Part shown: positions 1 to 9,872 of the stretch, piece by piece | Position numbering within the stretch: the stretch's first letter is position 1 | Layout: every line of letters starts with the position of its first letter | DNA from: Mikania micrantha | Taxonomy: Eukaryota > Streptophyta > Magnoliopsida > Asterales > Asteraceae | Assembly (NCBI GenBank): GCA_009363875.1 | Contig: CM018691.1 | Location: 37,921,446 to 37,985,445 of the forward strand | DNA length: 64,000 bases | Reading direction: 5' to 3' | Position numbers and translations under genes: made by a program | The notes under the pieces: model-generated | The model's input: the letters and a program-made list of their open reading frames with translations, nothing else | Told to the model about the DNA's origin: nothing | Database searches by the model: none

Positions 1-153
1 CAACATATTATGCTTGTTCAGATTTATGTTGATGAAATTATTTTTGGTTCCACCAATGAATATCTCTCCAAGGATTTTGAAGCAATGATGAAGTCCAAAT
101 TTGAAATGAGCTCAATAGGAGAGCTTACATTATTTCTAAGCAACAGAATCTGA
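1..153 (+). pseudogene. Ty1/copia reverse transcriptase fragment
   Basis: The first 50 codons read in frame 1 contain the copia RT catalytic motif as YVDE followed by IIFGSTN, then a segment like the usual KFEMSSIGELTFFL block. The family norm is YVDD, so the second aspartate of the active site is replaced by glutamate. The reading frame ends at a stop at 151-153, exactly where homology passes to the third ORF. It is a fragment of the reverse transcriptase palm domain and cannot be functional. Confidence 0.85.
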
Positions 154-2746
154 ACCCACACCTTCCTCTCCAGCCTCTCATCCCATCAAACTCACTTACA
201 AATGCAAACAAACCCTTGAACAACTATCTACAGGTGTTCAGGCTCCTTCTTCCGAACCCACAAAGAAAAAATCAAAAAGAACCGGTAGGGGTCCAGTTCT
301 ACATAAGGTGCAAACCACACATGTCACTTCCCCACTGGATCTTCCTCTGGATCAAGTGGCTACCCCTCACCAATCCGAAATCCCTCAGTGTGTGTCACCA
401 TATGTACCTGAGAATATCCAAAGAGATACCACATCAAAGGAGCCTGCTTCTTCTAAAGTGGCTCCTCTAGCACAAGGAATGTCTCCCAAGTCCAAAGGTT
501 TCTCTACCCCATGAAGGCCCCCCACCCATTCAGATACCCAAGCTCCGGGCACCTTTTCGGCTACTCTGTATGACCCATTCTCTCCTACTCCACAAACTTT
601 ACTGAGAGTGGTGATAGAGTTGTAAGAGAGGTTCCCCGACCTAGAACTTACATCAACAAAGGTTGACCCCAGCAGTTTCGAAGGGGTCATTACAGTGGAA
701 GCTACCACTACTGATGAACCCTTTCTGATTCATCAGGACAGTCATACAGGCAATAGGACCTCCTCTGTGGCAACTCACATTGTTGATGACTTCTTTGAGG
801 TCATCTTCAATGAGAGGAATCCAGGGTGCCAAGAAACCACATCTAATGGTGAAGGTGCATGAGCAAGGCTCGGGACTCCATCGCCCAATGACTCCACTCT
901 GGTGGATGAGGGCACCACTATTCAGGAATTGACGGCCACCATCTCCACCTTACAAGCCATGGTAGCCGATCTGGAAGCTGAGGTCGCTACCCTAAAGTTG
1001 CAGGTCCAAGAGAAAGATGATACCATCTTAGATCTTCAGCGTCGACCCTCCATTGTTTGCACACCCTTCTATCCTGATCTTAAAACCATTACTTCCCCTG
1101 ATGCTTCCAAAAAGAGGTAAAAGAAACACTCTAAGAGATCAGGCACTCCAGCAAAAGGAGAGAAGGAGAAGACTAGGGAACCCACTCCATTTATACCTAG
1201 ATTGGATAGTGAATGGGATGAGTTCATGTAAACTTACTTTCACTCCAGTTCATCATCCTCCTCCTCTTCTGAAGCTGCAGAGGCATCCATGGGGATGACA
1301 CAACAAACATCTCCTATCGCCATGGAGCAGTCTCCTGTTGAGACTCACAAGTCTCCTGCTGAGACTGAAGCAATTGCTGATGTTGCTGCTGCTGAAGACC
1401 TCTCCTCAAATCCTGTGTTCACTTAGGAGACTACTACAGAAACTTCCAAGTTGGTTGGTCAACTAGAGGAAGTAGTGAATGCTAAGGTTAACTATGAAGC
1501 TGCAACTGCTTTCGAAGGCTCAGTCATATTTGAGGTTTTCTTCCTCAGAAGAACAAATGGCCGATGAACCCGCAAGTGAGGCACAGGATCCGTCTCCTCT
1601 GGGATAAACATCATGGATAAAGGGAAAAGAAAACTAACTCTAGAGGAGGAAGCTGCTCAAAAAAAGAGGATGTCATCAAAGAAGAAAGGCCGACCAGACA
1701 CCTCCCTTAATGCAGAGATTCTAAGACTCTCTGATCTTCTACAGTATAAGGGATATGACATTAATGAGGCATTACTCTGGTCAGTGCCTAAAATGGCTGC
1801 TGACCTAGATAGGGTGCAACAAATTGAACAGGCTGCTGCTGCATCCAAAGCTTTGGAAGTTCTCCCGAAGAAACAAAAGGAGACTACCTACCGAGAGAAG
1901 ATGTAGAAGTTCTTAGTGAACTATGGATTTTCTCGAAAACAGCTTAGTCTAATGAAGAACTCTACCATCGACATGCACATAAGAGATATTAAAATGAAGA
2001 TTTCCATATGAGAGCTGCCTTCTCTGGACCAGATCCAGGCTCAAAAGTAGGCTCTAAATCTAGGCTTTAAGGGAAGAACAATCTTTGACAAACCCCACTC
2101 TGATACAGCAATCAGAGAAGGCTTGAAGGTGATGTGTGAAGCTGCTACAAATGCTTTATTCCCAAAGCATGAGCCTCTCTCTCCTCCATCCAGTCCCTCT
2201 TACGACAACATGTTCATATCCTCAGTGATCAAAATAAACAAAGGTGCCTCAAAGAAAACATCCACAGCTCCTGATCCTGAGATATCTACAAGGAAGGATG
2301 AGAGGAGAACTGAAGAAATAGATGCCAATGTAGCATCTGAGAAAGCCACAAGGGAAGAGGGAGCAGGAGAGGAACAAGAAGCCAGAGATCAGAGGAGCTT
2401 AGTCATATATGCAGGTAAAACAAAGTCCAAAAGGAGAAAAACAATGGCAAGAAGGAAAAAGAAGCCTGCAAGCTCTTCTGACTCTGAGCCCGAGCCTGTG
2501 AGAGCGCCGGAGCCTATCAGATCATATATTCCAATAATTGAGTGGAGCTTCAATGCCAGGAAAAATTTGTTCACTCTCAGACAAGAAAAAGGAGGCAAAA
2601 TGGTGAAGAACATAAATGAGCTCATAGTTGTTCATGATCGCATTGTCTTTGACTCAGACGGGCTCCCTCTACACAACCCTAACAATGGTGCAGATGGCAG
2701 GATTGCCATAAAATGGGTCAAGGCAAGGGCACAAATTCTCAGATGA
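154..2746 (+). pseudogene. SIRE third ORF (env-like position), degenerate, copy 1
   Basis: This region sits between pol and the 3' LTR, where SIRE-type elements carry an additional ORF of uncertain function, often called env-like. Reading through several stops and frame changes gives a Ser/Pro/Thr-rich N-terminal part, a heptad-like coiled coil (902-1120, repeating Leu and Glu), a Lys-rich stretch followed by a helical block (1613-1906), a basic Lys/Arg-rich linker (about 2400-2490), and a C-terminal domain with IIEWSF and LPLHNP motifs (2520-2746). The last part is the longest open stretch (2123-2746, 207 codons). I see no signal peptide or membrane segment in the readable parts. The same order is seen in the two other copies in this window. 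Confidence 0.75.
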
Positions 2747-2773
2747 GAACGATGAAATTTTGGAAGCAATAGC

Positions 2774-2785
2774 CTAGGGGGAGAC
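2774..2785 (+). other. Polypurine tract of SIRE copy 1
   Basis: The run TAGGGGGAGAC lies directly before the LTR start TGTAAG. This is the plus-strand primer site used in reverse transcription. Equivalent tracts precede the LTRs at 32705 and 41081. Confidence 0.8.
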
Positions 2786-3570
2786 TGTAAGAACATAAAG
2801 GCTGATGCTCTCCAAATCTTTGAAGTCCTAATTGACACCACACAAGAAGTCTATACAAGCCTCGGAAGAACAGTTATCTTCTGGATGTAACTAGCTTCGG
2901 AAGAAGCTTGAGAGTTTCAGAAGACTAAGTACCTTTGGAAGATAACCTTATTTTTCAGGATAACTCAACAGAAATAAGGGCTTCTAAATACACAGGCTTC
3001 TGAATACAAAAGCTTCAGAAGACTTTAGTCTGACATGATCCAAGCCCTTAATAGAAATATTCAGGGACGCTTTTTATCATCAATACCAACTCAGAAAACA
3101 TTCCAATGATAGTCAGCAACAAGAAAGATTTGTCAGACTTACATAGATATGATACATTAAATGTCATTTGTAGTTTAGGCATTTATTGTAAAAGTCAATG
3201 AAGATATTTGTATTGATTGTAATTAATACAGTTTGGCCTGTCAAGCTTTAACAGTATACTAGTTTTAGCATTAAATTGTTTCTAGTATCTTGTTCAGCCT
3301 TTTATTAATACGAAAATACAGCTGTAAGTTTTAGTATGAATATGTTCACTTGTAGATTGAGCAAAGCACGGGTGTGTGCTTGAGCTAAGAGTCTTGTTCA
3401 CTTTGCATTTGAATGAAATATACTTTAACCTTGAAATCAAATTTACTTGTGTATTGTATTTTGTTCTGCAAGTGTGAGTGAGTTGAATTGATATAATCTT
3501 CCGCATCTATCAAGCTCAGTAGAAGATAACTTGTGAAAGTGTTGTGTTGATTACATAACCCGATCCAACA
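2786..3570 (+). repeat. SIRE 3' LTR, copy 1 (785 bp)
   Basis: It starts with TGTAAGAACATAAAGG after the polypurine tract and ends with CATAACCCGATCCAACA, so it has the TG...CA ends of an LTR. The same ends and interior motifs are found in the LTRs at 14163, 32705 and 41081. Short ORFs on either strand here are accidental. Confidence 0.85.
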
Positions 3571-3621
3571 CTTCTCAGTGTGCTCAGTGACATCATCAAC
3601 ATGTAATGAAAGGTGTGACAT
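3571..3621 (+). repeat. 3' terminal scrap of a Tekay-type LTR
   Basis: These 51 bases run from CTTCTCAGTG to AGGTGTGACA. They align with the last 50 or so bases of the LTR ending at 59403 (CTTCTCAGAG ... GGGTGTGACA). SIRE copy 1 therefore seems to have inserted close to the end of an older LTR. Confidence 0.6.
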
Positions 3622-4050
3622 ATAACTTTTATCTTATTTTTCATACAAGATGCGTATATAACAAACTAATTTCAAACACTAACGAATATAAGGTAATGTA
3701 GACTCTCTAACCCTGATGACATTGTTTAGCAGTCTTGTGCTTCATAGTATTTGCCGATTCTGTTATTTTCTTTCAACTTTCAAATAAATGGTGATAAAAT
3801 AGAAACATTGTAAAACGTAATCATCATTCAATTTTGATTTCTTTCATATGACTAAGAATGCTAACATGAAGGTACAATTTTGTTTCTTAATGTTAATTTC
3901 ATTAAGCTGTAATTTTTTCACTTCTTCCAATGACAGGAACGAGGGATAAGATTTATAGTGAACTCGAGCAAGGAAGAAGTAGAAATATTACTCCTGATGA
4001 GAGTGCGTGAATAATTCACATATTAAATGGCGGTACCCTTTTGTACTTAA
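3622..4050. other. AT-rich spacer, no gene seen
   Basis: No coding stretch, repeat boundary or RNA gene could be supported here. The end at 4050 is set by the Helitron terminus that follows. Confidence 0.5.
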
Positions 4051-4090
4051 CTAGATGGTGCTTCTCGCGTGTTGCCGCGCAAATTTAACA
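4051..4090 (-). mobile_element. Helitron 3' terminus (minus strand)
   Basis: Read on the minus strand, the sequence has a GC-rich hairpin (GCGCGGCAACACGCG) and then ends in CTAG with the flanking base T, as Helitrons do. The hairpin is short and the matching 5' TC end, which should lie to the right, could not be placed. Confidence 0.45.
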
Positions 4091-4170
4091 CCCTCGTTTT
4101 GTCTCGGGAACGAACTAAAAAAAAACATTAACGTATAAAGAGTCGTGACTATGAAACAAACCTATTATGA

Positions 4171-4278
4171 GTCAAGATGTAGAAAAATAAAACTAAAATA
4201 GAACACTTAAAAATGAACTCACAAGTCAAGATGTAGAAAAATAAAACTAAAATAGAACACTTGAAAATGAACTCACAA
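4171..4278 (+). repeat. 54-bp tandem duplication
   Basis: Two copies start at 4171 and 4225 with GTCAAGATGTAGAAAAATAA. They differ at very few positions (TTAAAAATG versus TTGAAAATG), so the duplication is young relative to its surroundings. It lies between the Helitron terminus and the TCTCGCGAGA cluster. Confidence 0.85.
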
Positions 4279-4328
4279 AATTGCGGCGGGTTATCACAGT
4301 AAACTCCTCAAACACTAAAATCATAGCA

Positions 4329-4594
4329 TCTCGCGAGAAGATGGATTATCTCGCGAAAATCTATGGAGAAAATGGATTATTTCAAGGAAATCAATCTCAA
4401 ATGGATTATCTCATCTTGCGAGAAATTGGATTATATTGCAAGAAACACTGATCTCGCGAGAAATTAGATTATCTCGCGATAAACACTATAGAAATCAGAT
4501 CATCTCGCGAGAAACACTATAGAAATCTGATCATCTCGCGAGAAATACTCGTCTGGTGAGAAGTTGGATTATCTCGCGAGAAATCGCGAGAAAT
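4329..4594. repeat. Cluster of TCTCGCGAGA palindromes
   Basis: The 10-base palindrome TCTCGCGAGA occurs perfectly at least five times, with several one-base variants, inside 270 bases of otherwise AT-rich DNA. Units are loosely of the form GGATTATCTCGCGAGAAA with spacers of 20 to 45 bases, sometimes carrying ACACTATAGAAATC. It looks like a degenerate satellite or a cluster of binding sites. No gene follows it. Confidence 0.8.
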
Positions 4595-4750
4595 ACTATT
4601 CATATGAATTCATTTTGTATAGATAGTAATTAAAGAGCATATTCTATATGAAAAAAACATAAATGCAATACTATTTCCTTTGTTTCTGTAATCATACCAC
4701 TCGCTCGCAATAATATTTCTTTCGTTTCTATAATAATGCTATTTGCTCCT

Positions 4751-5156
4751 TTGGTGATTATATCAAATAAAAAGAGATTTTTGTCTAAGAAGAGTAAGAA
4801 CTAATAATAATTTGACATTTAGTATGATAATTTACATATAACTTCATATTTTTTGTACTAGATTTTTATTTTTTATACTATATTTTTATTTTTTTGTATT
4901 AGATTATTTTTTGTTCTTCATTTTTATTGCACTAGATTTTTGTGTTTTTTGTATTACATTTTTATTTATTTGTACTGGATTTTTATTTTTTTGTACTAGA
5001 TTTTTATTTTTTACTGGATTTTTTGTTTTTTATGTACTGGATTATGTTTTTTGTACTGCATTTTTGTTTTTAATATTTATAGTATGCCACGTGTCAAATT
5101 TCTATTGCTTATTACTCTTCTTAGGCAAAAATCTCTTCTTAGTGAATCCAACCACT
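4751..5156. mobile_element. Fold-back MITE with internal minisatellite (copy 1)
   Basis: The left end (AAGAGATTTTTGTCTAAGAA) and the reverse complement of the right end (AAGAGATTTTTGCCTAAGAA) form terminal inverted repeats that continue for about 70 bases. The interior is a degenerate array of units like TTTTTGTACTAGATTTTTAT. Related copies lie at 11725-11972 and 12718-13312. The superfamily is not clear, as no target-site duplication could be fixed. The 89-codon ORF inside is an artefact of the T-rich array. Confidence 0.7.
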
Positions 5157-5436
5157 ATATATATTGTTAATTACAGATAATTTATCTGTTTTGGTGTAGT
5201 TCATAACCATCAAATGAATGTGAAGAGCAGGTTAAAACACATTTGATGGTTGTTTTAAATATTAAATTTGCATTAGTCACTTGAAATGTTTACATCAACT
5301 CCTATAAAATTTGTTTATACTTGACTTTGTAAACTAGTTTATTTGTTTCACTTTGTTTACGTGGTTACATTCTTTTATTTTATAATATCACACTATCTGG
5401 CAAATAGACATATATAAACGTTTGTAATGAAAATAA
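5157..5436. other. AT-rich spacer
   Basis: Nothing recognisable before the Helitron hairpin. Confidence 0.4.
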
Positions 5437-5467
5437 ATACCCAATCATTGGACGGGTATTAAACTAG
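5437..5467 (+). mobile_element. Helitron 3' terminus (plus strand)
   Basis: A hairpin with arms ATACCC and GGGTAT is followed 8 bases later by CTAG, the usual layout of a Helitron 3' end. The base after CTAG is C rather than T, but CTAA then T follows four bases on, so the exact end is uncertain. The 5' end was not found. Confidence 0.5.
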
Positions 5468-5564
5468 CTAATAAAATGTGTATATTATAATCACTTAAAG
5501 AACCAGAAAATCAACATGTTATTTGAATGAATAAATTACTATACATATGGCATTCATCGGCTAC

Positions 5565-5755
5565 CATGGGCGAAGCTTCTTTGGGGCCGGGGGCGACCGC
5601 CCCTCTTTTTCCGTCTGTAATGTTAATTTTTCGGCCGAAATACTAATTTTAGTTAAAAATATGGGTTTCGCCCCCTCTCGCTTCAAAAAGTTAACATGCA
5701 TTCTGGGTTTAAAAAATTTCCGCCCCCCTCTCAAGTCGACCAAGCTCCGCCACTG
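5565..5755. mobile_element. hAT-type MITE, copy I
   Basis: The right end reads CAGTGGCGGAGCTTG on the minus strand, a common plant hAT terminal repeat, and the left end is a decayed version (CATGGGCGAAGCTTC). The flanks TCGGCTAC and TGGACTAC are a 6-of-8 match. The sister copy at 8301 has a perfect 8-bp duplication at the same place. Confidence 0.75.
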
Positions 5756-6061
5756 TGGACTACTAATTTAGAGCAAATAGGTTTCTTAATCGGGGCTGCT
5801 TCTTCATAAGTTCTTCGTATTATGTTAATATATGTAATTGTCAACAAAGAGAAACCGTCACAGGTGTGAGACTAGACGCGTAATTGAGGAACAACAGAAT
5901 GGGGATAACGCCATTGATGCAAAGCTCAAATACGTTAAGAATTTTTGGTAGATAATATGTGGTGAATGGTGGTGAGGGGGAAGGTCTTTTAATGTCATAG
6001 GAGGTTTAATATTGCTAGACTGCTCATCACATAAATAAACGTCATCTGACTTAAAACTATT

Positions 6062-6285
6062 ATATTTTTTAAACGGTTCGGTATGACAACACCCAGGATG
6101 GGATTTCAACCGTCTCATCGAATTGGCGTTCTGGGCAGTACGACTGAGCCTATCCAGGAGGAACACCATAACTAGGTAAACCTTTTAACCTTGCCTCAAC
6201 AAATATGTCTCATCTTGAATTCGAACCCAAGACCTCTCGTAAAGAAGTAAAAAATATAACCATTTGGCTACAAGACCTTTGTTTA
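6062..6285 (-). mobile_element. tRNA-derived SINE-like element, copy I
   Basis: On the minus strand it has an A-box-like TAGCCAAATGG (6258-6270) and a B-box-like GGGTTCGAATTC (6217-6229), about 35 bases apart as in tRNA-derived SINEs. Copy II of the host segment (near 8770) lacks this stretch, and copy III has it at 10620-10846. A poly-T run at the left end would be the A-rich tail. Confidence 0.6.
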
Positions 6286-6709
6286 ACACTAATATTTAAG
6301 AGAATTAGAAAATAAATGATGTAAATTGAAACAAAAATAAACTTAAAGGCGATGACCTCTTACTTATAAATATTAATGGCATAGAGTGAAATTTCATATA
6401 ATAAATATAAAACATAGATTTATGTAATTTGGTGAAAAATTTATGCTATTACATCAACTCTCTTTTCCAAAGTGAGCATGCGAACCGGCTTCAAGCGAAA
6501 CGGCCGGTTGAGCCGGTTCACCGGTCGGACCAGAAATCGGTTCACTGGTCAGACCGGTATTTAGTTTTTTTTAACCTAAATTCAAAAGATAAAACATTTA
6601 AACCGAACCCTATATTTTTTTAGCATGATTATGTTAGTATAAACATTAATTATGCTTGTTTAAATGTTTTTATAATTTTATAATTTTTTTGGAATACTTT
6701 ATATATTTA

Positions 6710-6898
6710 CTAGGTTATAAACCCGTGATTACACGGGTTTGTGAATAAAAATTATATGATTTTATAATTCTTTATCATACTAAATGATTATATTCTTTTT
6801 ATTGAATAATTATATTAAAACTAATAATATTAATTATACATTTTTATATTAAAAAAAAATTAAAACTAAAAATATATAAAAAATGTTCTTAGTGTGTG

Positions 6899-6934
<36 letters not shown>

Positions 6935-7156
6935 TATATATATATATGTATGTATGTATATAGCATTATAGCATTAAACATTGATGATATTTATCGTATT
7001 ATTAATTATTAGTATTAATTTATTGTATTTATGTAAAGAATGTATATTATTAATAACATTAATTGTGATTTATATTTAAAAATAAATGTTTATTTTTGGA
7101 ATAGTATAGGAGTGTCATGTGGCATTTGTATGGAATCATTTATTAGTATAGGAAGA
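6710..7156 (-). mobile_element. Non-autonomous Helitron (447 bp)
   Basis: On the minus strand it begins TCTTCCTATACTAATAAATG and ends with the hairpin AACCCGTGTAATCACGGGTT and then CTAG. The flanks are A (6709) and T (7157), the usual Helitron target. The paralogous MITE at 11042-11435 shows the empty site, TATATATTTA joined to TTATGTC, exactly at these borders, as does the fragment near 11640. It encodes nothing and must depend on a RepHel protein supplied elsewhere. Confidence 0.85.
6901..6960. repeat. (TA)n / (TATG)n microsatellite
   Basis: Alternating TA for about 45 bases, then TATG units, inside the Helitron. Confidence 0.9.
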
Positions 7157-7326
7157 TTATGTCATCCGGTTCTGAAATCCGGTTCGACGGCCCAGCCTGT
7201 AACTAGTAAAATGTCCAGTTCGACGTCCGATCCGGTTCTGAAAACGTTGGGTGAATTTAAATGCATATGTCCAGTCAAATGAAAGATTCGCATTTTGCAT
7301 TAAAAAAAAGAAAAGAAAAAATCAAA

Positions 7327-7648
7327 TCTACCTACTCTAATAAAGACGTATTTCTAGAAAACACGTGGCTCGTCGTGGTTAAAGCTGAAAATGTTTTTCT
7401 CGCCTCTCTCTCCTACTAAATGATATTAATTTTTAATAATTAGATTATATAATTAAATATTTAAAAATATATTTTTTCTTATTCCAATAATTACTAATTT
7501 ATTAAAATTGTATAAGCAATAAGAATTATTCGATTTTATCTTATCCTAAATATAATTTTATAATTATTAAATATTTATTATTATTTCATATAAATAAAAT
7601 ATATTTTTTATTATTCAACCCGTATAATACACGGGTTTTCTTGGCTAG
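7327..7648 (+). mobile_element. Non-autonomous Helitron (322 bp)
   Basis: It starts with TCTACCTACTCTAATAAAG after an A, and ends with the hairpin AACCCGTATAATACACGGGTT (7617-7637) plus CTAG before a T. Homology with copy III (near 11508) stops exactly at the proposed 5' end. No coding sequence. The hairpin resembles that of the Helitron at 6710-7156, so the two probably use related transposases. Confidence 0.75.
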
Positions 7649-8228
7649 TGGGAATTCAATTAATTTCGGTTTAACATCATCATTATGCTCTGTATATCTC
7701 ACCACTATCAAAGTTAAGGAAGAGTTTTAAGAGGGTAAGATGCAAATAACATTACCTCTACCCTGTAGGAATTGAGAGACTGGTATTACTCAAACCATCG
7801 GCTCATGATGCCAAAGTAACTGACCAAATCAACGCTTTTGACTTTACTTTCACAAAAAAAAAATGAGTAAAAATAACATTAAAATTAGGATAGTTAGAAC
7901 AAAACACCAATGGGTAATTAAAAAGATATTGTAACGAATATCAGTTTTCGTGACAATGCTGTCAGTAAAAATATCATTATTATTTTCATGCATATATAGT
8001 TGTAACGAATTATTATCAACTACTATTTTGGAGAAAATTTAGTTGGTCAACAAACTTGTCGATTTTGTAGAAATAAGGTTGCATTATATTGGCGTAAGAA
8101 TCACTCCCAACACTTAAATATGACAACTACATTTTTTGGTAAAAGGTTGTTATCACTTAAATGCAAATCGCCATCAAATGCCCCAATGCGGTATGTTTTT
8201 TCCATTTTTCATGTCCCATATGTAGTAT
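7649..8228. other. Spacer, nothing recognised
   Basis: AT-rich sequence without a supportable gene, repeat border or RNA. Confidence 0.5.
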
Positions 8229-8234
8229 TAATCA

Positions 8235-8790
8235 AGAACCAGAAAATCAACATGCTATTTGAATGAATAAATTACTATACGTATGGCATTCATGGGCTAC
8301 CATGGGCGAAGCTTTTTCGGCCCCCTTCTTATTCTGTCCGTAGTGTTAATTTTTCGGCCGAAATGTTATTTTTAGTTAAAAATAGGGGTTTCCCCCTCAC
8401 TTGCTTCAAAAAATTAACATGCATTCTGGTTTAAAACATTTCAGCCTCCTTATCAAGTCGACCAAGCTCTGCCACAGTGGGCTACTATTTAGAGCAAATA
8501 GGTTTCTTAGTTGGGGCTGCTTCTTCATAAGTTCTTCGTATTATGTTAATACATGTAATTGTCAACACAGAGAAACCGTCAGATGTGTGAGACTAGACGC
8601 GTAATTGAGGAACAACAGAATGGGGATAACGCCATTGATGCAAAGCTCAAATACGTTAAGAATTTTTGGTAGATAATATGTGGTGAATGGTGGTGAGGGG
8701 GAAGGTCTTTTAATGTCATCAGAGGTTTAATATTACTAGACTGCTCATCACATAAGTAACACGTTCTCTGACTTGACAGTAATATTTAGC
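8235..8790 (+). repeat. Dispersed segment, copy II
   Basis: Matches copy I (5484 on) nearly base for base over the stretch AACAGAATGGGGATAACGCC and its surroundings. It lacks the SINE-like insertion of copies I and III and so gives a pre-insertion state. Confidence 0.8.
8301..8477. mobile_element. hAT-type MITE, copy II (177 bp)
   Basis: Flanked by a perfect 8-bp duplication TGGGCTAC (8293-8300 and 8478-8485), typical of hAT. The ends are CATGGGCGAAGC and, on the other strand, CTGTGGCAGAGCTTG. No coding sequence. Confidence 0.85.
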
Positions 8791-9176
8791 CGTGTTAAAG
8801 ATAATGATGCAAACTGAAACAAAAATAAACTTAAAGGGCGATGACTCCTACTTGTAAACATTAAGAACATGACAGTAATATTTACTAACTTCATTGCATC
8901 ATAAATAAATCAATTTTTTTTCAAATTAAGTAATTCTTTTGGAATTTAATTTCAAGTGACAGTTTTCTTATTGGTCTCACCCGATTTCATGTAGGTTTCG
9001 ATCTCCAACCAGTCAATAAAAATCAAGTGCACCAATTTTCAACATTCTCATAGAACATTGAGCAAACTTTGAGAAATCATCTCTTTATTTTTCAACCAAA
9101 TTGCGTGAGTTTTGTGCCCAAATTTACTTTTACATGTACCCTTTGAAACCTCACTCGCTTTCATGTAGGGCTTAGT
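8791..9176. other. Spacer, nothing recognised
   Basis: AT-rich. No gene or repeat boundary could be supported. Confidence 0.4.
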
Positions 9177-9201
9177 CAGGGGCGGTGCTTTGGTGGGGGG
9201 G

Positions 9202-9693
9202 ACCGTCCTCCTGTTTTTTCGTGTAGTATTGTACATTTCTTGATACATAGTGTAAAATTTTTTAAAAACTTTTATTTCGTCCCACTTGAAATAAAATTTA
9301 TACCCTATGTTTGCCCCTGCTCTAAAATTTATAGGTTAAAAATTGTTTTAAGTATTTTATACCAAACAAATTTTTAATAATTTATAAACATATAAAACCG
9401 AATAGATTAAACCTATAATTCTATAAATCAAACAAATTTATGGGTTAACCGTCCCCCTGTTTTTTCGTGTAGTAATGTACATTTTTCGATACATATTGTA
9501 AAAGTTTTTAAAAATTTTTATATCGCCCCTTGAAAAAAAATATATACCATATGTTTGCCCCTACTCTAAAAATTTATAGGCTAAAAATTTTTATTAGTAT
9601 TTTATACCAAACAACTTTTTAATAATTTATAAACATATAAAACCGCTTAGATTAAACCTATAATTCTATAAACCAAACAAATTTATGGGTTAG
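9202..9693 (+). repeat. 246-bp tandem duplication
   Basis: Two copies start at 9202 and 9448 with ACCGTCCTCCTG and ACCGTCCCCCTG and run in parallel through TTTATGGGTTA. They have drifted by scattered substitutions and small gaps. Confidence 0.85.
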
Positions 9694-9872
9694 AACTTAG
9701 AGCCCAATTGATCAAATACAATTAATGAATTAAGCCCAAGTTGCTACTTGTTACTTGCTTTTGATTAAGTATTTAAACATGTTTAATTGTTGTTACTTGT
9801 TACTTTGTTAGTGAATGTAAACATTTAGGGTTTTGATTTTCGTTCAATTTTTTTACAGAATTGTTGGTATAA

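Larger units (their letters stand above)
1..3570 (+). mobile_element. 3' part of a SIRE-type Ty1/copia retrotransposon (copy 1)
   Basis: The order is a reverse transcriptase scrap, a long extra ORF, a polypurine tract and an LTR, which is the 3' half of a SIRE/Maximus-type copia element. The left end lies outside the window, so no target-site duplication can be checked. RNase H and most of the polymerase are missing: the RT scrap joins the third ORF directly near position 150. Two related copies occur at 14163-33478 and 40066-41800. The element appears to have landed in a Tekay-type LTR, because the 51 bases after it match the end of that LTR type. Confidence 0.85.
5484..6440 (+). repeat. Dispersed segment, copy I of three
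   Basis: From AGAACCAGAAAATCAACATG onward this segment is closely repeated at 8235-8790 (copy II), and its right two thirds again at 10370-11035 (copy III). Inside lie a hAT MITE (5565-5755) and a SINE-like insertion (6062-6285). The region between them shows no coding sense on either strand. Confidence 0.8.
6466..7249. mobile_element. Mutator-like MITE (5' end lost), split by a Helitron
   Basis: It is homologous to the complete element at 11042-11435, with the ACCGGTTC-rich interior and the right terminal repeat CCGGTTCTGAAAACGTTGGG. The left terminal repeat is deleted. A Helitron occupies 6710-7156. Confidence 0.7.

Noticed and set aside
154..2746. Treating the SIRE third ORF as a proven envelope gene of an endogenous retrovirus.
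   Set aside because: Its position is that of the env-like ORF, but no signal peptide, fusion peptide or membrane anchor is visible in the readable parts. I describe it only by position and motifs.
4911..5180. 89-codon Phe/Cys-rich frame with an apparent membrane profile (also 12874-13299).
   Set aside because: It comes from the T-rich TTTTTGTACT minisatellite of the fold-back MITEs.
5858..6169. 103-codon minus-strand frame and its counterpart at 10372-10849.
   Set aside because: They span the SINE-like unit and part of a dispersed repeat. Copy II breaks the frame, and no domain is seen.
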